The position numbers and the translations under genes are program-made. From Ruminococcaceae bacterium AB4001 (lineage in GTDB: Bacteria > Bacillota > Clostridia > Saccharofermentanales > Saccharofermentanaceae), in assembly GCA_000621765.1 (NCBI GenBank), contig JHXJ01000006.1:1-64000 (forward strand): a stretch of DNA of 64,000 nt, read 5' to 3'. Positions within the stretch are counted from its first letter, which is position 1; the number at the start of each line of letters is the position of its first letter. Below are positions 7,898-17,076 of this stretch, piece after piece. The notes under the pieces were generated by a model. The model searched no databases. It was not told the DNA's origin and was given only the letters and a program-made list of their open reading frames with translations.

Positions 7898-8587
7898 ATG
7901 ATTACCGAAGAGATATACAGGGAACTGATCAGGCTCCAGGACGAAGGTTACAGGGATCTTCAGAAGAAAATCATCCCGACAGCTGAAGACGGAACGATAA
8001 TCGGTGTCAGGACTCCTGCTTTGCGTGCTTTGGCAAAAGAGATCTCTAAAAGAGATGATGTTTCTTTGTTCCTTGAAGCGCTGCCTCACAAGTATTTCGA
8101 TGAAAACCAGCTTCACGCATTTATCCTTTCAGGCATGAAGGATGCAAAAGAGTGCTTTGCTCTTGTTGACAGATTCCTTCCTTATGTTGATAACTGGGCA
8201 ACATGTGACCAGATGTCACCCAAGATCTTCAAAAAGCACAAGGATACTTTGCTTCTTTATGTGGATAAATGGATCGCATCAGATATGACTTATGTCAAAA
8301 GGTTTGCGATAGGCATGCTTATGGAGCATTTCCTTGATGAGGATTTCAAGCCTTCATATCTGACAAAGGTCTCAAAGATCCGTTCAGACGAATACTATGT
8401 CAACATGATGATCGCCTGGTATTTTGCGACTGCGCTTGCAAAACAATATGAAGCGACGATTCCTTTTATTGAGAAAAACAAGCTTGATGTCTGGACACAT
8501 AACAAGACTATCCAGAAAGCCGTCGAAAGCTACCGCATTACTCCGGAACAGAAAGAATATCTTAAGTCACTGAAAAGAAAGGCGTGA
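7898..8587 (+). CDS. DNA alkylation repair enzyme, AlkD family
   Basis: 229 residues, all-helical HEAT-like. AlkD glycosylases remove positively charged alkylated bases (3-methyladenine, 7-methylguanine) without base flipping. The segment VDNWATCDQMS (about residues 97-107) carries the Trp and Asp expected near the lesion, and a second Trp lies in MMIAWYFATAL. Start at 7898 has no strong ribosome binding site, so translation may depend on the preceding gene. It sits one gene before the SOS-linked uvrB group but belongs to a different transcript. Confidence 0.88.
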   Translation: MITEEIYRELIRLQDEGYRDLQKKIIPTAEDGTIIGVRTPALRALAKEISKRDDVSLFLEALPHKYFDENQLHAFILSGMKDAKECFALVDRFLPYVDNWATCDQMSPKIFKKHKDTLLLYVDKWIASDMTYVKRFAIGMLMEHFLDEDFKPSYLTKVSKIRSDEYYVNMMIAWYFATALAKQYEATIPFIEKNKLDVWTHNKTIQKAVESYRITPEQKEYLKSLKRKA

Positions 8588-8591
8588 ACAC

Positions 8592-9509
8592 ATGATTTAC
8601 ACGCTCACCCTTAATCCTGCGGTCGATATAAGCCTTTGTGTTAAGGGCGGGCTGACACCGGGCCAGATAAACAGGTCGTACATGACAAGGACCGATCCCG
8701 GCGGTAAGGGTATCAATGTTTCCAAAACGCTTAAAGCATTGGGCATGGAATCGGTTATATGTACAGCTGTTGCAGGTCCTGACGGTGAGAAGCTTGCCGG
8801 CATGCTCAGAAATGATTTTGAAGTAATAAGCGTCAGTTATCCTTCAGGCAATACAAGGACAAATATCAAGATAGCGGGTGAAGACGGTGTGACAACGGAC
8901 ATCAATGCTGTTGGTCCGCTTTATGATAAAAACGCGGTCATACGTCTTCAAAATCACATTCTTGAGAATCTTAAGGCAGAAGACATAGTAGTCATCTCCG
9001 GAAGTGCGCCTGCGAAGTCTCCAAACGCAATATACGCGGATCTTATAAGATCTTTCCGTACCGTCGAAGGTGTCAGGGTGATACTCGACACGTCCGGCAG
9101 TTTCCTTAGCAGCGGACTTGAAGCCGGGCCGTACATGATCAAGCCGAACCGTGATGAATTAGGAACCGGACCGGATCTTGTGGCAGCAGGGAAAGAGGCT
9201 GTAAAGATCGCGGAACAGTATGGGACATGTTGTCTTTTGTCGATGGGAAAAGAAGGCGCGGTCTATGCCGATCCCGAAGGAACTTTCTTCAGTTCAAGAG
9301 CTCATGAAGTGAAAGCTCTCAATACTACCGGGTGTGGAGACGCAATGACTGCAGGCCTGGCATATTCTCTCGAAATGAAAATGCCCAAAGATGAGATGTT
9401 CAGGCTCTGTATGGCTGTTTCGGCAGCTGCGGCAGAGACTGAAGGAACAGATCCGCCGTCTTTAGAACGTGTCAGGGAACTTCTGGCTGTTCCGATTTGC
9501 GGCCAATAG
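8592..9509 (+). CDS. PfkB-family sugar-phosphate kinase (1-phosphofructokinase/tagatose-6-phosphate kinase type)
   Basis: 305 residues. The N-terminus MIYTLTLNPAVDISL and DPGGKGINVSK are the FruK/LacC subfamily signature. The C-terminal NTTGCGDAMTAG contains the catalytic Asp of the PfkB motif. The product phosphorylates a sugar phosphate, most likely fructose-1-phosphate or tagatose-6-phosphate, with ATP. There is no fructose PTS or tagatose pathway gene nearby, so the substrate cannot be settled. It follows the AlkD gene after four bases and is probably co-transcribed. Confidence 0.85.
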   Translation: MIYTLTLNPAVDISLCVKGGLTPGQINRSYMTRTDPGGKGINVSKTLKALGMESVICTAVAGPDGEKLAGMLRNDFEVISVSYPSGNTRTNIKIAGEDGVTTDINAVGPLYDKNAVIRLQNHILENLKAEDIVVISGSAPAKSPNAIYADLIRSFRTVEGVRVILDTSGSFLSSGLEAGPYMIKPNRDELGTGPDLVAAGKEAVKIAEQYGTCCLLSMGKEGAVYADPEGTFFSSRAHEVKALNTTGCGDAMTAGLAYSLEMKMPKDEMFRLCMAVSAAAAETEGTDPPSLERVRELLAVPICGQ

Positions 9510-9532
9510 TACGGAGTCATATTGCAATATAA

Positions 9533-9544
9533 GAACAAACGTTC
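9533..9544. promoter_or_regulatory. LexA (SOS) box upstream of uvrB
   Basis: GAACAAACGTTC is a perfect match to GAAC-N4-GTTC, and the inner bases AAAC fit the RNRY pattern of the Bacillus/Clostridia LexA box. It lies 81 bases before the uvrB ATG, just downstream of a TATAAG sequence that could be a -10. Confidence 0.85.
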
Positions 9545-9624
9545 TAAAATTGGCTCAGAAGGTTCGAAGGCAGTATCTGTATTGATCTGCCAGGTTATTA
9601 GAAGTTTTAAGGAATGCTTGTTTT

Positions 9625-11637
9625 ATGTTTAAGCTCGTATCAGATTACAAGCCTTCCGGCGACCAGCCGGAAGCTATAGATAATCTTGTCAAAGGTATCA
9701 ATGAAGGCATGAGAGCCCAGACTCTTCTGGGTGTTACCGGTTCGGGCAAGACTTTTACCATGGCCAACATCATTGAGAAGGTCCAAAGGCCTACTTTGGT
9801 CCTTGCCCATAACAAGACTCTTGCAGGACAGCTCTATGCCGAGTTCAAGGAATTATTCCCTGAGAATGCCGTTGAGTATTTCATCTCATATTACGATTAC
9901 TATCAGCCTGAAGCATATATCGCGGCGACTGATACCTACATAGAGAAGGACTCATCTATCAATGACGAGATAGACCGTATGCGTCATGAGGCTACAAAGT
10001 CACTGCTTACCAGAGATGACGTCATCATAGTAGCTTCAGTTTCATGCATTTACGGTATTGGTGAGAAAGAAGATTATCTTTCGCTTGCGCTCATGCTCGA
10101 AGTCGGACTTGAGATACCGATGGACACGGTAATGGGCCAGCTCATCAATATGCAGTATACGCGTAATGACTTTGACCTTTCGAGAGGTTCGTTCAGACGC
10201 AAGGGAGATGTCATCGATATCTGGACTCCTGATTCGGAGCACACTCTGACAAGAATAAGTTTCTTTGGAGACGAGATCGATAAGATCAGTTATGTTGATG
10301 CCATTACCGGAAAGACCGAGTATACAAAAGATTACATCGAACTATTCCCGGCATCCCACTATGCGACAGGAAGAGCAAAGCTCAATAAGGCGATTGACAG
10401 GATCGAAGCAGAGCTTGAAGTAAGGCTTGCCGAATTAAGAGAAGCGGGAGACATGATCGCCGCCTACAGATTAGAACAGCGTACCCGTTACGACATGGAC
10501 ATGTTAAGAGAGACGGGGTTCTGCAAGGGAATTGAGAATTATTCACGTCATATTGCAGGAAGAGAAGCGGGCGAACCGCCGTGCACCCTTATGGATTTCT
10601 TCCCCAATGATTTTCTTTTGTTCATCGATGAGTCCCACCAGACGATCCCTCAGGTCGGCGCGATGTATAACGGCGACAGATCCAGAAAGGAGATGCTCGT
10701 CCAATACGGTTTCAGACTTCCTTCCGCTTTTGATAACAGACCTTTGAAGTTTAATGAATTTGAGCAGCGCATGGGACAAACAGTCTTTGTAAGCGCGACA
10801 CCCGCAGATTACGAGAAAGACCACAGTGAGCAGGTAGTAGAACAGGTAATAAGGCCTACAGGCTTGCTTGAGCCTGAGATCTTTGTGCGTCCGGTCGACG
10901 GACAGATCGAGGATATCCTTGCCGAACTTAAAGAGCAGAAGAAGACAGGCGATAAGAGCCTTATCATGACGCTCACAAAGAGAATGGCTGAAGATCTTAC
11001 TGACTTCCTTAAAAAAGAGAATGTCAGAGTCACTTATCTTCACTCCGATATCAAGGCTGTCGAGAGAATGCAGATACTTAACCAGCTTCGTAATGACGAA
11101 GTGGATGTAATCGTCGGTATCAACCTTTTAAGAGAAGGTATTGATCTTCCGGAGGTCTCACTTCTCATGATCCTTGATGCTGATAAGGAAGGCTTCCTGA
11201 GATCGGAAAGATCGCTTATCCAGATCATTGGACGATGTGCGAGAAACGATCACGGAAGAGTAATACTCTACGCTGATGAAGTAACAGATTCAATGATGAA
11301 TGCGGTATCAGAGACGAACCGCAGAAGAGCCATACAGCAGGCATATAACAAAGAGCACGGCATTACCCCGAAGACTATCAAAAAGGCTGTCAGGGACGTA
11401 TTCGACATCGTTTCCGAGAACAGCAGGGATTCTTCAGGCAAAGGACGTGGTAAGTCCAAAGGCGGCATAGATGCCGAGAGGCTCATTAATGAAGGTGTCT
11501 CAGGCGGTACTGAGGAAGAGAACAAGAAACTTATCGAGAAGCTTACGGTAGAGATGACCAAGGCGGCAAAGGAACTTGATTTTGAGAAAGCGGCAGAGAT
11601 CAGAGACATAATCATCGAACTCAAAGGAAAGAAATAA
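9625..11637 (+). CDS. uvrB: Excinuclease ABC subunit B
   Basis: 670 residues. UvrB is the damage-verifying subunit of nucleotide excision repair. Visible are the P-loop GVTGSGKTFT (about 36-45), the beta-hairpin ISYYDYYQPEAY that clamps DNA (about 92-103), helicase motifs with FIDESHQ and LREGIDLPE and IQIIGRCAR, and the C-terminal UVR motif (about 630-665) that binds UvrC. AAGGAA lies before the ATG. A LexA box upstream indicates SOS control. Its stop overlaps the dnaE start (TAATG). Confidence 0.97.
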   Translation: MFKLVSDYKPSGDQPEAIDNLVKGINEGMRAQTLLGVTGSGKTFTMANIIEKVQRPTLVLAHNKTLAGQLYAEFKELFPENAVEYFISYYDYYQPEAYIAATDTYIEKDSSINDEIDRMRHEATKSLLTRDDVIIVASVSCIYGIGEKEDYLSLALMLEVGLEIPMDTVMGQLINMQYTRNDFDLSRGSFRRKGDVIDIWTPDSEHTLTRISFFGDEIDKISYVDAITGKTEYTKDYIELFPASHYATGRAKLNKAIDRIEAELEVRLAELREAGDMIAAYRLEQRTRYDMDMLRETGFCKGIENYSRHIAGREAGEPPCTLMDFFPNDFLLFIDESHQTIPQVGAMYNGDRSRKEMLVQYGFRLPSAFDNRPLKFNEFEQRMGQTVFVSATPADYEKDHSEQVVEQVIRPTGLLEPEIFVRPVDGQIEDILAELKEQKKTGDKSLIMTLTKRMAEDLTDFLKKENVRVTYLHSDIKAVERMQILNQLRNDEVDVIVGINLLREGIDLPEVSLLMILDADKEGFLRSERSLIQIIGRCARNDHGRVILYADEVTDSMMNAVSETNRRRAIQQAYNKEHGITPKTIKKAVRDVFDIVSENSRDSSGKGRGKSKGGIDAERLINEGVSGGTEEENKKLIEKLTVEMTKAAKELDFEKAAEIRDIIIELKGKK

Positions 11638-14600
11638 TGGGAAACTTCTGTCATCTACATCTTCATACGGAATACAGCCTTCTTGACGGTGCCATCAAGA
11701 TAAAGGATCTCGCCGCAAGACTTAAGGATATGGGCATGACTTCATGTGCGATCACCGACCATGGTGTCATGTACGGTGCTGTCTCTTTTTACAGGGAGAT
11801 GAAAGCGAACGGTATTCATCCCATAATAGGCTGTGAGGTTTATGTTGCTCCCGGTTCGAGATTTGATAAGACAGCCATGCCGGGTTCAGAAGACAGGTAC
11901 TATAATCACCTGATCCTTTTGGCAAAGGATAACCAGGGACTTACAAATCTTAATAAGCTCGTTTCCGCCGGATTTACTGAAGGCTTTTACAGAAGACCTA
12001 GGATCGATGAGGAGCTCCTTGAGAAATGGCATGAGGGACTGATCTGCCTTTCAGCCTGTGTTGCAGGCAAAGTGCCTTCGCTCATTCTTTCCGGTGAGAT
12101 GGAAAAAGCTGTCCAGACGGCATTATGGTATGACGGGCTTTTCGGCAGAGGAAATTACTATCTTGAGATCCAGGCAAATACTACTCCGGAGCAGGCTAAG
12201 GTTAATGCTGCGCTCGTAAAGATTTCGCGTGAGACAGGCATTCCGCTTGCAGCAACAAATGACTGTCATTATCTGATGAAGGACGACTATGAGGCTCAGG
12301 ATATTCTTCTGTGCATATCTACCGCGGCACGAATCGATGACGAGAACAGGATGCGCATGTCCTGCAATGAGTTCTACGTAAAATCCGAGACTGAGATGAG
12401 ACGCTTTTTCCCTGAGCTTTCCGAGGCAATTGATAACACCGGAAAGATCGCTGAAATGTGTCAGGCCGAATATGATTTCAATACCATACATCTTCCGGTA
12501 TATGAAGTTCCTGAAGGCTACAATACTCACGCAGATTATCTGGCGGATCTTACCTATAAAGGACTAAAAAAAAGATTTGAAGTTACACCGCCAACCGGAA
12601 GCGTTGACGATTATATGAAGCGCGCTGAATACGAGCTTTCAGTAATCAACAGCATGGGATATACGGATTACTATCTGATTGTCTGGGATTTCATAAACTA
12701 TGCAAAGACGCATGATGTCACGGTCGGTCCGGGAAGAGGTTCCGGCGCAGGTTCGCTTGTCGCTTATGCAGTAGGCATCACTGATATCGATCCGATAAGA
12801 TACGGTCTTGTCTTTGAGAGATTCCTTAATTCCGAGAGAGTATCGATGCCAGACTTTGACGTTGACTTTAACGACGAGAGACGACAGATCGCAATTGATT
12901 ACGTTACTGAAAGATACGGAAGGACAAGAGTTGCCCACGTAATCACATTCGGTACGCTTGCTGCGAGACAGGCGGTAAAGGATGTTGCCAGAGTCCTTAA
13001 TATGCCTATAGCGCAGAGTAATAAACTGACGAAGATGATTCCGTTCTCAGTTGGAATGACATTGAAGCAGGCGCTTGAGATCAGCACCGAATTTAAGGAA
13101 GTCTATGACACTGATCCTGAGGCTCATAAAGTGATAGACATGGCAATGCGCGTAGAAGGACTTCCGCGTAATGCAGGAACGCATGCTGCCGGTATCATCA
13201 TATCCGGTAAGGATATAACCGATATTGCGCCTCTGGCAGTAAATGACGATACCGTTGCCGTTCAGTTTGCAAAGAATGATGTCGAGAGCATAGGTCTTCT
13301 TAAGTTCGACTTCTTAGGACTCCGTACACTTACGGTTCTTCAGGACGTCAAGGAACTCATCAAGAACAATTACGGAAAAGACATTGATCTGGACAGGATA
13401 CCATTAGATGACCCTGAGGTATTTAAGATGATAGGACGCGGCGAAACGGTCGGAATATTCCAGCTTGAAAGCCGTGGCATGACATCGTTTATGAAGTCTT
13501 TGGAGCCGGAGAGTCTTGAAGACATAATCGCGGGGATCTCGTTATACAGACCGGGACCTATGGACCAGATTCCGAAGTATGTTGACTGCAAGAAGCATCC
13601 TTCACATATCACTTATGACCATCCGCTCCTGGAACCCATCCTTAACGTCACATACGGATGCGCGATCTATCAGGAGCAGGTAATGCAGATCGTCCGTGAT
13701 CTTGCAGGTTTTTCCATGGGACAGTCTGACAACATCAGACGTGCGATGAGCAAAAAGAAGAAATCGATTATGGAAAACTACCGTAACCTCTTCATGTACG
13801 GCGGAACGGATGATAAGGGCAGGCAGATCGACGGATGTATCAAGAGAGGCGTTCCGGAGAAAACTGCTGCGAAGATCTTTGATGATGTATCAGGCTTCGC
13901 AGGATATGCTTTCAATAAGTCTCATGCGGCATGTTATGCGGTAGTAGGTTATTGGACCGCTTATTTCAAATACTATTATCCTACGGAATTCATGGCAGCT
14001 ACTCTTAATTCGTTCAGAAGTGATCTGGGCAAGGCTTCCTATTACATTTCGTGCTGTCCCGCCATGGGCATAGAGGTGCTGCCTCCAGATATCAATAAGA
14101 GCCGTGAGCGTTTTACCACGGAAGGCGACCGTAAGATAAGGATAGGTCTTTCTGTTATCAAGAATGTCGGAGAAGGCGCAGTGCTCGACATCCTGAGTGA
14201 CAGGGAAAAGAACGGAGAATATAAATCGTTTGAAGACTTTGTTGTCAGAGCATCAAAGATCGGCGTGAAGAAAACAGTCGCCGAAGCGCTGATACTGGCT
14301 TCATGCATGGATTCATTCGGCCTCACCAGAGCTCAGATGACCGCGTGCGTACAGACCGAACTTGAGAAACTTGCTCATGAAGACAGCAGGAACATCGAAG
14401 GCCAGCTGTCACTGTTTGATTTAGGTGATGCCGTATCAGCCGGCCCCTCCGTATTCATTCCTGATATTCCGGAATACCCGGAAAGCCAGAAACTCGGATA
14501 TGAGAAAGAGATGGTCGGCATCTATCTTTCTGGAAATCCGCTTGCTTCATATACTTCGCTGATTGCTGATCTTGCGACATTCGATATGTCAGATGCTGCG

Positions 14601-15242
14601 GACATTCTCTCGCTTTCGGGAAGTGATGCGCTGGATGACAACAAGCAGGTTGCAATGTGCGGAATGGTTACCGAGAAAAAGACCGGTTACACAAAGAAAA
14701 AGACCATGATGAGCACGATAAACTGCGAGGATCTCAGCGGAACTTTTGAAGTGCTTCTGTTCGGCAAGAATTTTGATACCTATAACCGCATGATCGAGAA
14801 GAACAAGCCTTATCTTTTCATCGGCAGAAGACAGATGAGGGAAGGCGGAGAACTGTCGATGTTCGCAGACAGCTGTTATGAGCTGACCGATGATCCAAAT
14901 CTTACCGCAAAGATCAGAAATGACAGGGCTTATCAGATTGCACTGAAGGAAAGAGGAGACATGCAGCCTGTAAAGACACCTGAACCTGTCGTTCAGGAAC
15001 AGAAACCCGAGAACGGTGAAAAGATACTGAGGATACATTATACGGGCAAGCCTGATTCGAAAGGCTTTTCGAGACTGCTGAATTTCCTTGTTTATTTTCA
15101 CGGAAATATGCAGGTCGAAGTACTTTTTGAGTCAGATAAGAGTATAACTAGATTAGATGATGTTTGCAGGTTACAGGCAGATCAGGAGATCATCAGGAAA
15201 CTTGCTGATTTAGTCGGAGAAGAAAATATCGAGATCATCTAG
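11637..15242 (+). CDS. dnaE: DNA polymerase III alpha subunit, DnaE type
   Basis: 1201 residues. It starts with the PHP domain (HLHLHTEYSLLDG, about residues 5-17). The palm carries catalytic acidic residues in GPGRGSGAGS (about 363) and PDFDVDFND (about 404-412), followed by the fingers, the helix-hairpin-helix region, and a C-terminal OB fold (about 1010-1090). It lacks the PolC exonuclease insertion. Start overlaps the uvrB stop by one base, so the two are translationally coupled and dnaE may rise with uvrB in the SOS response. In Firmicutes this enzyme works beside PolC, often in primer extension or mutagenic synthesis. Confidence 0.95.
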   Translation: MGNFCHLHLHTEYSLLDGAIKIKDLAARLKDMGMTSCAITDHGVMYGAVSFYREMKANGIHPIIGCEVYVAPGSRFDKTAMPGSEDRYYNHLILLAKDNQGLTNLNKLVSAGFTEGFYRRPRIDEELLEKWHEGLICLSACVAGKVPSLILSGEMEKAVQTALWYDGLFGRGNYYLEIQANTTPEQAKVNAALVKISRETGIPLAATNDCHYLMKDDYEAQDILLCISTAARIDDENRMRMSCNEFYVKSETEMRRFFPELSEAIDNTGKIAEMCQAEYDFNTIHLPVYEVPEGYNTHADYLADLTYKGLKKRFEVTPPTGSVDDYMKRAEYELSVINSMGYTDYYLIVWDFINYAKTHDVTVGPGRGSGAGSLVAYAVGITDIDPIRYGLVFERFLNSERVSMPDFDVDFNDERRQIAIDYVTERYGRTRVAHVITFGTLAARQAVKDVARVLNMPIAQSNKLTKMIPFSVGMTLKQALEISTEFKEVYDTDPEAHKVIDMAMRVEGLPRNAGTHAAGIIISGKDITDIAPLAVNDDTVAVQFAKNDVESIGLLKFDFLGLRTLTVLQDVKELIKNNYGKDIDLDRIPLDDPEVFKMIGRGETVGIFQLESRGMTSFMKSLEPESLEDIIAGISLYRPGPMDQIPKYVDCKKHPSHITYDHPLLEPILNVTYGCAIYQEQVMQIVRDLAGFSMGQSDNIRRAMSKKKKSIMENYRNLFMYGGTDDKGRQIDGCIKRGVPEKTAAKIFDDVSGFAGYAFNKSHAACYAVVGYWTAYFKYYYPTEFMAATLNSFRSDLGKASYYISCCPAMGIEVLPPDINKSRERFTTEGDRKIRIGLSVIKNVGEGAVLDILSDREKNGEYKSFEDFVVRASKIGVKKTVAEALILASCMDSFGLTRAQMTACVQTELEKLAHEDSRNIEGQLSLFDLGDAVSAGPSVFIPDIPEYPESQKLGYEKEMVGIYLSGNPLASYTSLIADLATFDMSDAADILSLSGSDALDDNKQVAMCGMVTEKKTGYTKKKTMMSTINCEDLSGTFEVLLFGKNFDTYNRMIEKNKPYLFIGRRQMREGGELSMFADSCYELTDDPNLTAKIRNDRAYQIALKERGDMQPVKTPEPVVQEQKPENGEKILRIHYTGKPDSKGFSRLLNFLVYFHGNMQVEVLFESDKSITRLDDVCRLQADQEIIRKLADLVGEENIEII

Positions 15243-15256
15243 ACGGAGGTATTGCC

Positions 15257-16006
15257 ATGGACGAGCACAGTGTAGCTGAACTTAACAGGATAGTAAGAGA
15301 ATGCAATCACATCGTTTTCTTCGGAGGAGCCGGTGTGTCGACCGAGAGCGGGATTCCGGATTTCAGAAGCAAGGATGGTCTTTATAACCAGCATGATGTC
15401 AAATTCGACAGGTACAGCCCGGAATATCTTCTGAGCATTGACTGCCTTGTCGATCACCCCGATGTTTTCTATGAGTTCTACAGACAGAAACTGAATACCG
15501 CAGGGATCGAACCCAACAGAGCCCACTACAAACTAGCCGAGATGGAAAAAGCGGGCAAGCTCGACGGTATCATCACACAGAATATTGACGGTCTTCATCA
15601 GAGGGCCGGAAGCAAGAACGTACAGGAAGTTCACGGTACGACATACCGCAACTACTGCATGAAGTGTCACGAGAAATATCCGTTTGACTTTATCTTTAAG
15701 TCAGAAGGTCCTATTCCCAAGTGTCCTAAGTGCGGAGGCATGGTAAGACCTGATGTTACGTTATATGGTGAGGGCCTGCCGCAAACGGCATGGATCGAAT
15801 CCAAGAGGCTCGTGTTCAGGGCAGACTGTCTAATCATCGGAGGCACTTCTCTGGCGGTTCAGCCGGCTGCATCACTTGCATATGATTTCAGCGGCAAGTA
15901 TCTTGTCATCATCAACAGAGATAAGACTTTTGCAGACAGGAATGCCCATCTGGTATTCCACGATAACATTACTGAAGTCTTGGATTCGATTAAACTTGAT
16001 GATTAA
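15257..16006 (+). CDS. cobB: NAD-dependent protein deacylase, sirtuin family
   Basis: 249 residues. Sirtuins remove acyl groups from lysine using NAD. The NAD-binding GAGVSTESGIPDFRS (about 24-38), QNIDGLHQRAG (about 108-118), the catalytic His126 in VHGT, and the zinc ligands Cys134, Cys137, Cys156 and Cys159 are all present. GGAGG lies 7 bases before the ATG. It follows dnaE after 14 bases. The order dnaE-sirtuin is probably operon neighbourhood rather than function. Confidence 0.94.
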   Translation: MDEHSVAELNRIVRECNHIVFFGGAGVSTESGIPDFRSKDGLYNQHDVKFDRYSPEYLLSIDCLVDHPDVFYEFYRQKLNTAGIEPNRAHYKLAEMEKAGKLDGIITQNIDGLHQRAGSKNVQEVHGTTYRNYCMKCHEKYPFDFIFKSEGPIPKCPKCGGMVRPDVTLYGEGLPQTAWIESKRLVFRADCLIIGGTSLAVQPAASLAYDFSGKYLVIINRDKTFADRNAHLVFHDNITEVLDSIKLDD

Positions 16007-16025
16007 TCCTTTATGGTGATTTTTC

Positions 16026-16475
16026 ATGATCAGCTATCAGAAACTTACAAAAGAAAGATTAGATAAGTTCATTGAGCTTAGGATAAATCAGCTCCGGGAA
16101 GAAGGAGCGACAGAAGATATAGATCTTGTTCCTGCTCTCCAGGATTACTATGCACGTCATATGGCTGACGGTACTTTTGTATCCTGGCTTGCGATAGATG
16201 ATGACGAGATAGTCGGAACCAGCGGTATGTCCTTTGTGGAAAAACCGCCATATTTCGGATGCCCGAACGGCAGGATCGGACTTTTATCAAGCATGTATAC
16301 GGATCCCGGGCACAGGAGAATGGGTATTGCAAAGGAACTGCTGTCCAGGGTAGTTGAAGAAGCGCGGAACTATGGCTGCGGATGTGTGCAGATCACTGCT
16401 TCAGATATGGGCGTTCTGCTCTATACCGATTTCGGCTTCGTCAAGAACGGAAACTTCATGCAGTACAATTTCTAA
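16026..16475 (+). CDS. GNAT family N-acetyltransferase
   Basis: 149 residues. The acetyl-CoA binding core is clear: MYTDPGHRRMGIAKELLSRV (about residues 90-110) contains the R/Q-x-x-G-x-G/A loop, followed by ITASDMGVLLYTDFGFVKN, typical of the last beta strand and helix. The acceptor cannot be predicted. The ribosome binding site is weak. It lies 20 bases after the sirtuin gene, so an acetylation/deacetylation pairing is possible but unproved. Confidence 0.88.
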   Translation: MISYQKLTKERLDKFIELRINQLREEGATEDIDLVPALQDYYARHMADGTFVSWLAIDDDEIVGTSGMSFVEKPPYFGCPNGRIGLLSSMYTDPGHRRMGIAKELLSRVVEEARNYGCGCVQITASDMGVLLYTDFGFVKNGNFMQYNF

Positions 16476-16636
16476 AGTTTCCTGTACCTCTGGGAAGATG
16501 CTTTACAGAACTCTGATACAGTCAAGAGCGAGTAATCCTTTGTATGTAATATTGACTGCTTTTATATCAAAGAGTCATTGAATGAGAAAACGAATATAAA
16601 AACACGACGGGAACCTTATATATTTTCCAACGTTGA

Positions 16637-16975
16637 CTAATTAAGTTGGTCTAAATAGTTTTGTATGCTTTTTAATTCATCTGTGCTTAAACTCCTGCAT
16701 TGATTAACAATAGAAAAGAGTTCTGGAGATTCTTTTCTATAAACAACTATACAGTCATTGCTGTTAAGGTCACTGTTACCGGTAAGATAATCAACGGATG
16801 TATTAAGAGCGTTAGCCATTTCGCGCACTACTTGAACAGAAGGAGTTCTGATCCCGGCTTCATATCTCTGATATGCCGGCTGACTAACTCCAATCAATTT
16901 TGCGGCTTCAGATTGAGTGATACCTAAATCGTGCCTGCGTGCTATTAAACGTTCTACTAGTATTTCAATTTGCAT
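16637..16975 (-). CDS. XRE-family transcriptional regulator
   Basis: 112 residues. The N-terminal Cro/CI-type helix-turn-helix (about 8-62) shows LGITQSEAAKLIGVSQPAYQRYEAG and a following helix; the C-terminal half is a short helical tail (LSTDELKSIQNYLDQLN) that may serve dimerisation. AAGGAG lies 6 bases before the ATG at 16975; an upstream in-frame extension to 17041 would run into the operators and is rejected. The gene is AT-richer than its neighbours. It is divergent from the unknown gene at 17077, and its promoter contains a palindromic operator, so it most likely represses itself and its neighbour. Confidence 0.85.
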   Translation of the reverse strand: MQIEILVERLIARRHDLGITQSEAAKLIGVSQPAYQRYEAGIRTPSVQVVREMANALNTSVDYLTGNSDLNSNDCIVVYRKESPELFSIVNQCRSLSTDELKSIQNYLDQLN

Positions 16976-17009
16976 CGTATTCTCCTTAATGAAAATGTAT
17001 GATCTGCTA

Positions 17010-17057
17010 TTGATTATACCGTTGGTATAGCATATAATCAATTATACCAATGGTATA
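17010..17057. promoter_or_regulatory. Face-to-face divergent promoters with two palindromic operators
   Basis: On the plus strand TTGATT (17010-17015), 17 bases, TATAAT (17033-17038). On the minus strand TTGATT (17041-17036), 17 bases, TATAAT (17018-17013). The -10 of each promoter overlaps the -35 of the other, so they cannot fire together. TATACC-GTT-GGTATA (17015-17029) lies in the shared spacer. TATACC-AAT-GGTATA (17043-17057) lies over the start of rightward transcription. Centres are 28 bases apart. The XRE protein encoded next door is the likely binder. Confidence 0.85.
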
Positions 17058-17076
17058 TTGATAGGAGGTATAAATT

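Noticed and set aside
16476-16636. Possible small RNA or gene between the GNAT and XRE genes
   Set aside because: No promoter-terminator pair, no coding frame with a start signal; only AT-rich spacer is seen.
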